DNA from: Bacteroidales bacterium
GTDB taxonomy: Bacteria > Bacteroidota > Bacteroidia > Bacteroidales > Bacteroidaceae
NCBI GenBank assembly: GCA_004554665.1
Contig: SFKY01000065.1
Coordinates: 1-13,364, forward strand
Direction: 5' to 3'
DNA: 13,364 nt
The translations under genes were made by a program, and so were the position numbers. Shown here piece after piece: positions 1 through 7,808 of this stretch; positions within the stretch are counted from its first letter, which is position 1, and every line of letters starts with the position of its first letter. Below the pieces are notes generated by a model. It saw nothing but the letters and a program-made list of their open reading frames with translations. It was not told the DNA's origin and ran no database searches.

Positions 1-12
1 ACAGTATATTCT

Positions 13-663
13 ATGAAACCGAAAGTTATTTTGGCCGCATGGGTCGCAGTATTCAGTATCTCAGTTCAGGCTCAGTCACTTGAAAAGATGCAATGGTTCA
101 ACGAACCTGAGAGTTATCATATAAAAAGTGGTGTGTTGGAGATGGATGTGCCAGCACAAACCGACTATTGGCGTATCGCTCATTATGGTTTCACGGTCGA
201 TGACGGTCCCTTCCTCTATGCTACATACGGAGGTGAGTTTGAGGCGAAAATCAAGGTGAGTGGCGACTACAAGGCTCGTTTCGATCAGGCCGGCATGATG
301 ATTCGTCAGGATCATGAGAACTACGTGAAGTTCGGCATCGAGTTCGTTGATGGCAAATTCAACATCTCTGCCGTAGTGACCCATCATACCTCCGATTGGA
401 GCGTCATCCAACTTGATAAACCCATTCCACATCTTTGGCTCAAAGCGGTTCGCCGACTTGATGCCATCGAACTCTTCTACAGCTTCGACGACAAGGAATA
501 TACCATGATGCGCACCCTCTGGATGCAGGACAATTGTCCACTGCAGGTAGGCCCTGTTGCCGCATGTCCTGATGGCCAGGGCTTCAAGGCACGTTTCTCC
601 GACTTCAAGGTGAAGCATCTGCCTGATCAGAGGCGAGTGGAATGGCTGAAGAAGAATCAGTAA
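13..663 (+). CDS. Secreted DUF1349 (concanavalin A-like fold) protein
   Basis: A 216-residue protein with an N-terminal signal peptide (hydrophobic VILAAWVAVFSISVQA, likely cut after A20). The rest fits the DUF1349 family, a beta-sandwich of the concanavalin A-like superfamily. Visible family features are the central segment around residues 93-110 (GMMIRQDHENYVKFGIEF), which is typical of these proteins, and the late GP(V)AACPDGQGFKARFSDFKV stretch near residues 180-202. The size matches single-domain family members of about 200 residues. The biochemical role of DUF1349 is not established; a carbohydrate- or ligand-binding role in the periplasm is inferred from the fold only. It is the first gene in the window, so an upstream operon partner cannot be excluded. 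Its stop codon lies inside an 18-bp perfect palindrome. Confidence 0.85.
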   Translation: MKPKVILAAWVAVFSISVQAQSLEKMQWFNEPESYHIKSGVLEMDVPAQTDYWRIAHYGFTVDDGPFLYATYGGEFEAKIKVSGDYKARFDQAGMMIRQDHENYVKFGIEFVDGKFNISAVVTHHTSDWSVIQLDKPIPHLWLKAVRRLDAIELFYSFDDKEYTMMRTLWMQDNCPLQVGPVAACPDGQGFKARFSDFKVKHLPDQRRVEWLKKNQ

Positions 664-675
664 TAGCTATTACTG
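658..675. repeat. 18-bp perfect palindrome over the stop codon of the DUF1349 gene
   Basis: CAGTAATAGCTATTACTG reads identically on both strands (9 + 9 bases, no spacer). It contains the TAA stop at 661-663. As RNA it would form a 7-bp AU-rich stem with a 4-base loop and no T-tract after it, so it is a poor intrinsic terminator. It could be a protein-binding site or chance. Confidence 0.5.
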
Positions 676-733
676 TAAACATCAAGAGTAATAAAAGCAG
701 TTCTGGAATTCACCACCACATAGCCCTACATAG

Positions 734-1009
734 ATATCCTATCCGCTTTACATCACCCATTTCCCTCTCATCTATAGGCAGACGGGATGGAGAGAGGCAC
801 ATCTGGATGCCCCACTCGGGCAACACGTCATGGTTGCCGTCAGCATCTTCTGCATCGCCATTGCCATCGCCTGGGCATCACTCAAACTTTACGACGAGCC
901 TGCACGTGGGTGGCTGAAGAAGAAACTATCCCAGTGTCGGCGGAATGGGCACAGGGGGGTCGTCCGCTTTGCCACTGTGGGGTGGCGCAGGTGGCACAAC
1001 CGTGAATAA
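734..1009 (+). pseudogene. C-terminal remnant of an acyltransferase_3 family membrane protein
   Basis: The frame with codons starting at 734 reads ISYPLYITHFPLIYRQTGW, then an acidic/polar stretch, then the hydrophobic helix HVMVAVSIFCIAIAIAWASL and finally KLYDEPARGWLKKKL. This is the recognisable end of acyltransferase_3 (OafA/YrhL-like O-acyltransferase) proteins: the SYPLYITH motif, a last transmembrane helix, and a YDEPVRxWL tail. A TAG stop at 731-733 precedes it in frame. There is no suitable start, and the preceding bases back to 664 carry no trace of the roughly 300 upstream residues such enzymes normally have. The frame also runs about 25 residues past the usual C-terminus before TAA at 1007-1009. 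I read it as what is left after a 5' deletion, in the same orientation as the DUF1349 gene. Confidence 0.75.
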
Positions 1010-1053
1010 GCGCAATGATATTATGCTCAGACACACCCCTGTAGTATAGGGCA

Positions 1054-1092
1054 ACCTGTCCCGCCTTTCTTTACATGACTGGCGGAACAGGT
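1054..1092. terminator. Candidate hairpin terminator between convergent transcripts
   Basis: ACCTGT-C-CCGCC (1054-1065) pairs with GGCGG-A-ACAGGT (1081-1092): 11 pairs with one C/A mismatch and a 15-base loop. It lies in the 103-base gap between the end of the acyltransferase remnant (+) and the end of the PepSY gene (-), where a shared terminator would be expected. Neither strand has a proper T-tract directly after the stem, so the assignment is moderate. Confidence 0.45.
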
Positions 1093-1112
1093 GGAAAAAG
1101 AGATGAAAAGAT

Positions 1113-2306
1113 CTAAAGACGAGGTGATGGGAGACGCTTGCGCCTGAACCACAACCAGTAGCCGGTGAGGGGCAATGTGGCTCCAATGATGGCAGCAAGG
1201 AAGGAGAGAATGCGGGTGATGATGCCTCCCCAGCTGCCTGTGTGCACCCTATACACGGCACTTCTCACTTTCACGTCCTTCGTCTGCGCATCGTATGGCA
1301 GCACATCTGTGATGTCACCATTTCGACGGTCGTAGGAGTATTGGTCTGTGGCACGAAGACTCCGGCGGCCTTGGGGTACCACTTCCACCGCATCTTTCTT
1401 GATGCTGATCTGCTGCCAGCCATGATTTCCCTTTTTCATGGTCTCCAACAATTTGTCCCAATGGCGATAAGGCGAGCGATGCATCCTGCCACCCCATCCC
1501 CAACTATGGTACTCGCCATCAGGACCAAAGCGATGATGTCTTTCGCCATGCTCGCCTTTATGCTCTTCACGCTGTTCTCCCCGTGGTTGGTTACGGGCGA
1601 CTCCATGTCCTCCGTGTGGGGCCTCGATGCCGAAACAGGCGTAGAAGCCACTACGATACCATGAGAACGACCATGTCAGACCAGTGAGGGCGAAGGCGAG
1701 CAGGAATAGGGTGGCATAGATGCCGCCTGCCACATGCAGGTCGTGCCAAAAGCGTCGCCACCCCTTGTTGACGTGGATAACAAGACTCGCTTTCAATGGT
1801 TTGTTACGATTGGTAAGCCACATCAGTATGCCGGTGATGAGGATGAAAACCAAGGCAAGTGTGGAGACACCGGTGAGCAGTTTTCCCCATGCTATACCAT
1901 TGTCGTTTGACGACTTGCCGAGAAGCCAGCGGTGTAGGCGGAACATGGTGTCGAAAAACGGCAAACGTTCACTACGTCCTGTTATTTCGCCAGTGTATGG
2001 GTTTACATAGATGGATGCCCGGCGAGGTTTGGACAAGCTCACCTGATAGGTACGCGACTTGTCGGATGAGACCGTGACGCCGGTAATGCTCACAGAGTCG
2101 GGCAGCGTGTCCTCCAGCTTCTCCATGAGCTCTTGCATAGACAGGGCCTCGGCATGCGGCTCCTTGACAAAATACACTTCGGGCCTTACAGCCTCGGTCA
2201 GCTCCTTTTCGAACACGAGCATGGCCCCGGAGAAGCATACCAGTGTGATCACGATGCCGGTGGGCACGGAGAGCCAAAGATGTATCTTCCTTAATATCTT
2301 CTTCAT
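1113..2306 (-). CDS. xusC: XusC-like PepSY-TM inner-membrane protein
   Basis: A 397-residue PepSY-associated TM protein. It starts KKILRKIHLWLSVPTGIVI, the usual family opening, with a cytoplasmic basic end and TM1 at about 12-33. Further helices lie near 143-165, 193-217 and 362-387. Two periplasmic segments lie between them. Candidate metal/haem-ligand histidines at the family-typical membrane-edge positions are H9, H125, H188/H191 (HDLHVAGG) and H355 (VHTGSWGG). The second periplasmic segment carries a His-rich, charged insertion (about 231-282). Members are proposed to act in ferric-siderophore reduction or iron release at the inner membrane. It is the last gene of a three-gene operon, starting 17 bases after the DUF4374 gene. 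The receptor-lipoprotein-PepSY order matches XusABC of B. thetaiotaomicron. The symbol rests on family plus context, not on alignment. Confidence 0.85.
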   Translation of the reverse strand: MKKILRKIHLWLSVPTGIVITLVCFSGAMLVFEKELTEAVRPEVYFVKEPHAEALSMQELMEKLEDTLPDSVSITGVTVSSDKSRTYQVSLSKPRRASIYVNPYTGEITGRSERLPFFDTMFRLHRWLLGKSSNDNGIAWGKLLTGVSTLALVFILITGILMWLTNRNKPLKASLVIHVNKGWRRFWHDLHVAGGIYATLFLLAFALTGLTWSFSWYRSGFYACFGIEAPHGGHGVARNQPRGEQREEHKGEHGERHHRFGPDGEYHSWGWGGRMHRSPYRHWDKLLETMKKGNHGWQQISIKKDAVEVVPQGRRSLRATDQYSYDRRNGDITDVLPYDAQTKDVKVRSAVYRVHTGSWGGIITRILSFLAAIIGATLPLTGYWLWFRRKRLPSPRL

Positions 2307-2323
2307 GTCTTGCTTGTTTCTGA

Positions 2324-3739
2324 TTATCTCGATAATTTTCCCACTGCCGTCACTGTAGTTGTCTCCACGTTAAGTCCTTTGGTGGCGGTGGCTGTGGCGG
2401 GGTCTATGCGGTAGATGGCTGGATAGGCGTTGGAGGTCATCACGGGGATATAGACATATCCGTCGGCCACGTAGGGCATCTTGCCGAAGTCGGTGATGGT
2501 GTCGGCCGACGGCAGTCCGCTCACGAAGGTCAGTCTGCCTGTCGCTGCGTCGAAGATGGCCAGTTGCGTGGCCACATATCCACTCTCTGAGAATGGGCGG
2601 TCGAACATTCTCATGAGGAAATAATTGCCTCCGGCATGCCAACAGCGCAGGAATGACCTGCCGCCACTCTGTGCCTCAAGATTATAATAATAGGTGGGGT
2701 CGAAATCGGTTTCGCCGGCCTTGATACGTACCACTCCTGCATCGAGCTTTGTCTTCTGCCGGTCGTCGGTGGATGTCTTGGCATAGCTGGGCGAGAAGAC
2801 GTAGATGTCGCCATTGTCGGCAGCCCATATCGACTGGTAGTATTGCGAGCGGTAACGTCCGCAGGCATAACTGATCTTGTCGGTGCGAATCATCTTGCGT
2901 CCTTCAAGTCTCTCGTTGTCGAAGATTGCCACCCAGCACTCGTCGGGATATTGTGTGCCAGTGAGCTCGCCCTTCACATATGCCCCACTGCCGGTGCCGC
3001 CGCTCTCCTGCTTCACCAGATCCTCAAATCCGGGGCGTATATACTTACCGCCATCTATGGCATAACCGTATGGACTTACTCCCATGCCTATGGCTGCACT
3101 GTAGAGTTTTCCTCCACTCTCGAGGAAGCCCGATAGTGTGGCATACTCGCCATTGCCACAGTAGTTTTCCGACATATAGAGCTCCTTTTGCTTGGAGTTA
3201 CTTTGTGTCGCAGTTTCTTGTTCCACGTCTAACCATGTGAGCAGGAACATTTTGGGCAGATTGCCATTGGCATCGGCATATTCGGCAAGTCCGTCGCCTG
3301 TGGATGCGGATATGATATAGTCGCCAAATTTACCGAACGAGGTGAAACGAGTAACCTTGTACTCAGCCGAGCGTGCTGTCATCTCGCCATTGTCGTTGAG
3401 CACGTAGGATCGTGTAGTGCCGGCATTGCCCTGGTTGTAGGTGAGGGCATAGAGATACTTGTCGCCATAGAATACCCATTCCGTGGCACCGTCGTTGACG
3501 AGACCGTTGTTTACCGGCGACACGCTGCCGTCGTTGAGGCTGCCCGATGTGAGCAGCACATTGGCTGTCTTGTCGCCATCGGTCACTGACGTGGCAAGCA
3601 CAAAGGCTTCCACTCTGGTCTCCACGTTATCAGGCGACGAAGGCTGGTCGGTTTCAGCCACATTATCACTGTCTGAACATGCCGTCAGGCATGCCGCTAT
3701 TATGGTTGCGGCCACCATCTTCATAATTTTTCTTTCCAT
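2324..3739 (-). CDS. xusB: XusB-like DUF4374 siderophore-binding lipoprotein
   Basis: A 471-residue lipoprotein. The basic N-terminus and short hydrophobic stretch end in the lipobox LTA-C21, followed by SDSDN, which suits lipid anchoring and possibly surface export. The rest matches the DUF4374 family, with repeated beta-blade-like segments such as YKVTRFTSFGKFGDYIISAS and a C-terminal DFGKMPYVADGYVYIPV stretch. Family members are beta-propeller-like; the B. thetaiotaomicron member XusB binds ferric enterobactin-type siderophores and hands them to the receptor. I chose the ATG at 3739. A TTG at 3766 would add nine residues and is a rare start in this group, and the ATG at 3724 (MKMVAA) is also possible, with GGAAAG about 8 bases upstream. 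It lies 37 bases after the receptor stop and 17 before the PepSY gene, so it is the middle gene of the operon. Confidence 0.85.
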   Translation of the reverse strand: MERKIMKMVAATIIAACLTACSDSDNVAETDQPSSPDNVETRVEAFVLATSVTDGDKTANVLLTSGSLNDGSVSPVNNGLVNDGATEWVFYGDKYLYALTYNQGNAGTTRSYVLNDNGEMTARSAEYKVTRFTSFGKFGDYIISASTGDGLAEYADANGNLPKMFLLTWLDVEQETATQSNSKQKELYMSENYCGNGEYATLSGFLESGGKLYSAAIGMGVSPYGYAIDGGKYIRPGFEDLVKQESGGTGSGAYVKGELTGTQYPDECWVAIFDNERLEGRKMIRTDKISYACGRYRSQYYQSIWAADNGDIYVFSPSYAKTSTDDRQKTKLDAGVVRIKAGETDFDPTYYYNLEAQSGGRSFLRCWHAGGNYFLMRMFDRPFSESGYVATQLAIFDAATGRLTFVSGLPSADTITDFGKMPYVADGYVYIPVMTSNAYPAIYRIDPATATATKGLNVETTTVTAVGKLSR

Positions 3740-3776
3740 ATATAATCGTTTCTTTTGAGTTGACAAGTTGATATTC

Positions 3777-5963
3777 TTAAAAAATTCTCACTCTTACTTT
3801 CCCGTATATTGCCCTTCCTGCCTTTTGCAGCGAGAAGTTGTCGTAGAGCTTCTCGTTGGTGAAGTTGCGACATTCGAGCGAGAAGTTATAACGTCCTCGC
3901 ATGATGCTATAGGTGATAGTCATATTGTGCGAGAATTGGTTGGGCACTACATAGTCATCCTTGTTTGCACCGATATTGGAGGAGTAATACGTGAAACTAT
4001 GCAGATACTGGTTGTCGTAAGTCAGCGACAGTGTGTTGCCCTTTTGCCCTAAGTTGTGCCAATATAGGTTGATGTCGGAGTCGGCGAAGAGATATGGCAG
4101 ATTGGATATGCGTTGCTTGTAGTTGATGTTTGCAGCCGACGAACCCATGGTGGTCGGCATATTGTCGCACACGTTCATCTTTGTCACGTTGCCGCCCACA
4201 CTCAGCCATCGGCCATGCCCGTATCTCAGCGAGAGATTGTACCCCTTGGTCAGCACATTGCCATAGTTGACGTAGGCCGCGGCATACTTGCCACCGCTCA
4301 TGCTCATGATGTTGCGCTGGATATAATCCTTGGTATCACGATATACGAGCCCGCCCTCTATATAGAGTGAGTGTCTGTCGAAGCGTCGTGAATAGCTTAT
4401 GTTGAGATTGATGTTGTCGCTACGTTCCGGTTTGATGTCCATGTCACCCGTTTCCAGGTCTTCGTCTCCAAACATCTCCTCGATTGTGGGCAGACGGCAT
4501 GCCTTCTCGTAGGAGAGTTTTGCCTGTAGCCCCTCGGCTACAAACCATGTGGCGGCGGCTCCATATCCCCAGAAATCCACGGTGTGGCTTGTGCGCACAT
4601 ATTGGTCCATGGCCTCGGTGGCAGCCATGGGACCTGCGACGTATATGGTGTAATATTTTCCGAATGCCGTCATGTTCCATTTCTCATTCGGCATCAGCCG
4701 GTATTGCAGTCCAGCAATGTTCTTGCGTGTCTGTTTGTCGATGGCGTCGGTAAGGGTCTCGGCTGTGAGCAGCGAGGCATTTCTGCGGCGGAAGTCGGTA
4801 TATACGTCGTTGAATGTCACGAGATGCGCTCTTCCGATATGGTAGTTGACGGTGGCTGTCGTGCTCCAGTTGTGGTTGGTGGCACGCGAATGTAGATACG
4901 ACTGCTCGCCGGGAGAGTTGAGCGGTGCTGTCTCGCCCCTCCAGTTGTATTTGCACGATGCCGTGTCGATATTTGTTGTAACGTCACGGTTGTAACTTCC
5001 CGTAAGGGTGATGTCGAGACCCTTGGTGAAAAGATTGCGCTTCACATATTCCAACGATGGCTGTATGGAATTGCCGCGGCGGTGCTTCTGACCATATACA
5101 ATCTCCTGCCTCACACCGGTTTGTATCTCCTTGTACATTTGCGATAGTGTCACTCCTATTATGAGTCTGTCCGCCCACGGCTTGCCCACTACACCCACTT
5201 TGGCAATGGCTGCCTCATTGTGATATGCGTCGTGGAATCTCCTCACGCTTTCCTTGTTGTCGCGGTCTATACGTCCCGTCGTGAAATCCTCTACAGGGGA
5301 GTTGACCTTGTAATTGTTGTCAGAATAGTTCTGAAAAGCTGTTATCTCGTATGTAAGTCCGTTTCTGAATGTTTGTCCGAAAGACACATTACTCTTATGA
5401 GTATTGAACGAACCATAGGAATAAGATGCATCCAGGTGCCATCCGATATATCTGCGGTTGGTAACCACATTGACAATACCGCCTATTGCATCCGTTCCGA
5501 ATCCCACCGGCACCACACCCTTATATACCTCGATCCTACTGGCGAAACTCACCGGGATATTATTCAAACCGAAGGACGCACCGACCCCCTCTTGGGGCAC
5601 TCCGTCGATAAACACCTTTACATGCTTGCCGCTTAGCCCGTCCATCATAAGCGACATGTCAGAACCTACTCCGCCCGACTCCCGGAGCCTTACTCCCGGA
5701 GCCTTGGAGAGTGCATCGCTTAGGTTCTTTGTGGTGTTCTGCATCTCGCGAGTATCTACTGCAATGGCGTTAAATGCAGACTTGTTGATTCTTCCTACAC
5801 CATTTGCCACCACTGTCACCTCGTCAAGTCTCACCTCCTTGTGGATGTGCTTGTCGTGCTGGTAGTTATTCACCCTTGTGGAATCTGTTTGTGCCGCAAC
5901 AGGCAGAAATATCAAAGTGGGCAGGCATGATAGGGTCATGCTGTAAGTAGACTTCTTCATCAT
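3777..5963 (-). CDS. xusA: XusA-like TonB-dependent siderophore receptor
   Basis: A 728-residue outer-membrane receptor. A signal peptide (cleaved near VAAQ) is followed by a short linker and a TonB-box-like segment DEVTVVA at residues 47-53. The plug domain (about 54-165) shows KNLSDALSKAPGVRLRESGG, the VFIDGVPQEG turn, and IEVYKGVVPVGFGTDAIGGIVNVVT. The remainder is the 22-strand barrel, ending in an aromatic residue (VRVRIF) as outer-membrane barrels do. There is no carboxypeptidase-like N-terminal domain and no SusD partner, so it is an iron/siderophore-type receptor rather than a SusC. The length is normal. It is the promoter-proximal gene of the operon. Its neighbours (DUF4374 lipoprotein, PepSY-TM protein) point to xenosiderophore import; the actual ligand cannot be read from sequence. 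ATG codons at 5963 and 5960 are equally usable starts. Confidence 0.9.
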   Translation of the reverse strand: MMKKSTYSMTLSCLPTLIFLPVAAQTDSTRVNNYQHDKHIHKEVRLDEVTVVANGVGRINKSAFNAIAVDTREMQNTTKNLSDALSKAPGVRLRESGGVGSDMSLMMDGLSGKHVKVFIDGVPQEGVGASFGLNNIPVSFASRIEVYKGVVPVGFGTDAIGGIVNVVTNRRYIGWHLDASYSYGSFNTHKSNVSFGQTFRNGLTYEITAFQNYSDNNYKVNSPVEDFTTGRIDRDNKESVRRFHDAYHNEAAIAKVGVVGKPWADRLIIGVTLSQMYKEIQTGVRQEIVYGQKHRRGNSIQPSLEYVKRNLFTKGLDITLTGSYNRDVTTNIDTASCKYNWRGETAPLNSPGEQSYLHSRATNHNWSTTATVNYHIGRAHLVTFNDVYTDFRRRNASLLTAETLTDAIDKQTRKNIAGLQYRLMPNEKWNMTAFGKYYTIYVAGPMAATEAMDQYVRTSHTVDFWGYGAAATWFVAEGLQAKLSYEKACRLPTIEEMFGDEDLETGDMDIKPERSDNINLNISYSRRFDRHSLYIEGGLVYRDTKDYIQRNIMSMSGGKYAAAYVNYGNVLTKGYNLSLRYGHGRWLSVGGNVTKMNVCDNMPTTMGSSAANINYKQRISNLPYLFADSDINLYWHNLGQKGNTLSLTYDNQYLHSFTYYSSNIGANKDDYVVPNQFSHNMTITYSIMRGRYNFSLECRNFTNEKLYDNFSLQKAGRAIYGKVRVRIF

Positions 5964-6054
5964 CTCATCATGTTATAAAATAGGTGGCCATGAGGCCTAA
6001 TCGCATAAATACAACTGGATTTACGTGGTCAGACACTACTCGTTGTTTCGGGTG

Positions 6055-6086
6055 CAAAGGTACGGCGATTTTCCCATCGCTGCAAT
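6055..6086 (-). promoter_or_regulatory. Bacteroidetes promoter of the xusABC-like operon
   Basis: On the minus strand, ATTG (6086-6083) is followed after 20 bases by TACCTTTG (6062-6055). This fits the Bacteroidetes -33 TTTG / -7 TAnnTTTG promoter, with the -33 box off by one base. Transcription would start near 6048-6050, giving a leader of about 85 bases before the receptor ATG. The -33 box begins four bases after the T-tract of the preceding hairpin. Confidence 0.75.
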
Positions 6087-6090
6087 ACTT

Positions 6091-6131
6091 AAAAACGGTG
6101 ATTTGACACTTGTCGCTGCCGTGTCAAATCA
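6091..6131 (-). terminator. Inverted repeat plus T-tract: probable terminator of the efflux operon
   Basis: TGATTTGACAC (6099-6109) and GTGTCAAATCA (6121-6131) form a perfect 11-bp inverted repeat with an 11-base spacer. Read on the minus strand the stem is followed by CCG and TTTTT (6095-6091), which suits an intrinsic terminator for the efflux operon ending at 6237. The stem is AT-rich. The repeat is also centred about 29 bases upstream of the xusA -33 box, so it could instead, or additionally, be an operator for an activator or repressor. Confidence 0.5.
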
Positions 6132-6148
6132 TCATGATTCGTGATGAT
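6128..6148. repeat. 7-bp inverted repeat next to the terminator hairpin
   Basis: ATCATCA (6128-6134) and TGATGAT (6142-6148) are perfectly complementary around a 7-base spacer. It overlaps the outer arm of the 11-bp repeat at 6099-6131 by four bases, so the two structures would compete. It may be part of a regulatory site for the xus-like operon, or chance. Confidence 0.35.
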
Positions 6149-6236
6149 ATGCCATGGGTCCTTTTGGTTTTTTTATCAGTCAAAAGTATGTGACAAACAT
6201 GCTTTCAGGGTTTTTTCACGGGGGGACGCTCGTCAT

Positions 6237-7808
6237 TCACGGGCGCCCCTTTATTTTGTAATACTTGCCAAGTGCTATCCCTACGAGCCGCCATGGGAAC
6301 ATGTACGACCGGTGGCGACGGATGGGGGAGTCGAAGAGCAGGAAGCCGATGATGAGTGTCAGACAACCGTAGCATGCCCAGCCATAGAGCGACTTCACAC
6401 CACACAGCAGCATCTCATCGACAATCGACGGTGTGCCGATGGGCATCGTGTTGTGCATCCACAAGGTGGGAGAGGTGTAGCGCATGAAACTGTCTGCAAC
6501 GTCTATTCCCAACAGCTTGGCATAAAGAGCGCAACCCATGCACCCGCCAATGACCATGTGGAGCATGTTGAAGACGCTGAGCCCCTGGAAGAAGTGGTTG
6601 AAGTCCATCACGTCGTGGAGCGATGCCATAAACACGATGCTCAGCGTGGTGTAGGCAAAGCCACGGCAGAAGAGGGGCAGATAGAGGTCTGAGACGGCCA
6701 ACGATGGCGACACCATGAGATACATCATGACGAGATAGGCCATCAGCATCGACGAGCCGATGATGCCGAGACGGATGTAAGACATACGCATCACCTTCTG
6801 TAACCACCACAGCGAGAAGAGACAACCTGCCACGTTGCCTGTCCATGCGGGGAGGCAGAGCGTGGCATTGGTAATGGTAGAATAGTGCATCACTTCCTCA
6901 AGGAATATCTCCTCCAGGATATGCTCGGTGGCAAAAAGCCCTTCGAACAGGCATACCAGCAGCAGGATGTGCTTGACATAGCGGAACCCGCTGAACACAC
7001 GTGGATTGATATAGGGATGGCGCACGTGCATCATGCGATGGAGTATGGCTGAGAGCGTGATGAGTAGGGTGCCCGTGAGATACCACACGGTGGAGTGGTT
7101 GTACCAGCTGTACCAGTCGGCATAGTCGAGCAGGTAAGCCAGCTGCATAAGCAGTGCAGCCCATAGTGCCATCGAGGTCCAGTCGATGCCGTAGAGCGGC
7201 AGCAAGATGAAGCGAAAATGCTTGATGCAGGTGGTGAGGAAGAGCAGCACCGCGCAATGAATGCCGATGACGAGCCAGTGCATCAGCCGCCAGTCGCCAA
7301 GCATTCCGAAGTATGCCGATGCGTAGTCCTGCGTGTTCATACCCGTGAGGATCACGATATGGAGCAGGGGGAAAAACACGGTCATGTCGCGCTTGGGTGT
7401 CATCCATAGCTGTATGTTGGACATGCACTCAAACGTGCCTTGGATTTTCGCTATGCCCTCGATGAGGCACAACATCCACAGCAGGGGCTTGAATGTTACG
7501 TAGCCGATGAGAAGATTGGTAACAACGACTATGACCGAGGCTGCCGTCAGTAGTGTCTTATTGGTGAAACGAAACTTCATCCTGAAGAGCATGGGAAACC
7601 ATAGTGCCATGCCTGCGAGATTGCAGTAGAGGCACATGAGCACGTCCTCGCGCATCTCGGCATTGCCGCCTATCTGCTCGTTAAGAGCGCCGAGATAGCG
7701 CGCTCCTGACACTTGGAAGCTAAGAGCCACCAACAGGTATATCCAAGGCCTGACGCTCTCGGGCACAAAACTGCGGAACATCGGCATGGAAAATTTCATT
7801 TCCTGCAT
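6237..7808 (-). CDS. Divergent MFS-like efflux pump subunit (EmrB-like role)
   Basis: A 523-residue polytopic membrane protein with about 14 hydrophobic segments, the length and helix count of DHA2-type (EmrB-like) drug/proton antiporters. The usual MFS signature motifs (for example the GxxxDRxGRR loop between TM2 and TM3) are not evident; the corresponding region reads FRMKFRFTNKTL. I therefore assign it by topology and context as the inner-membrane pump of a tripartite efflux system. A conserved-looking acidic segment EHILEEIFLEEVMHYS lies near the middle. It follows the adaptor gene with a 13-base overlap if the ATG at 7808 is used. The in-frame ATG at 7799 would give a 4-base ATGA overlap and is a credible alternative start. 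The substrate is unknown; being next to a siderophore operon does not by itself imply siderophore export. Confidence 0.8.
   Translation of the reverse strand: MQEMKFSMPMFRSFVPESVRPWIYLLVALSFQVSGARYLGALNEQIGGNAEMREDVLMCLYCNLAGMALWFPMLFRMKFRFTNKTLLTAASVIVVVTNLLIGYVTFKPLLWMLCLIEGIAKIQGTFECMSNIQLWMTPKRDMTVFFPLLHIVILTGMNTQDYASAYFGMLGDWRLMHWLVIGIHCAVLLFLTTCIKHFRFILLPLYGIDWTSMALWAALLMQLAYLLDYADWYSWYNHSTVWYLTGTLLITLSAILHRMMHVRHPYINPRVFSGFRYVKHILLLVCLFEGLFATEHILEEIFLEEVMHYSTITNATLCLPAWTGNVAGCLFSLWWLQKVMRMSYIRLGIIGSSMLMAYLVMMYLMVSPSLAVSDLYLPLFCRGFAYTTLSIVFMASLHDVMDFNHFFQGLSVFNMLHMVIGGCMGCALYAKLLGIDVADSFMRYTSPTLWMHNTMPIGTPSIVDEMLLCGVKSLYGWACYGCLTLIIGFLLFDSPIRRHRSYMFPWRLVGIALGKYYKIKGRP

Noticed and set aside
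76..618. Open reading frame of 180 codons on the minus strand inside the DUF1349 gene
   Set aside because: It lies wholly antisense to a gene with signal peptide and family features, and its translation shows no domain pattern.
642..917. Plus-strand open frame of 91 codons
   Set aside because: Its translation is low-complexity Ser/Pro/His-rich; the neighbouring frame carries the acyltransferase signature instead.
6141..6692. Plus-strand open frame of 183 codons overlapping the MFS-like gene end
   Set aside because: It is mostly antisense to the pump gene, rich in Glu/His/Val as expected for the complement of membrane-protein codons, with no recognisable domain.
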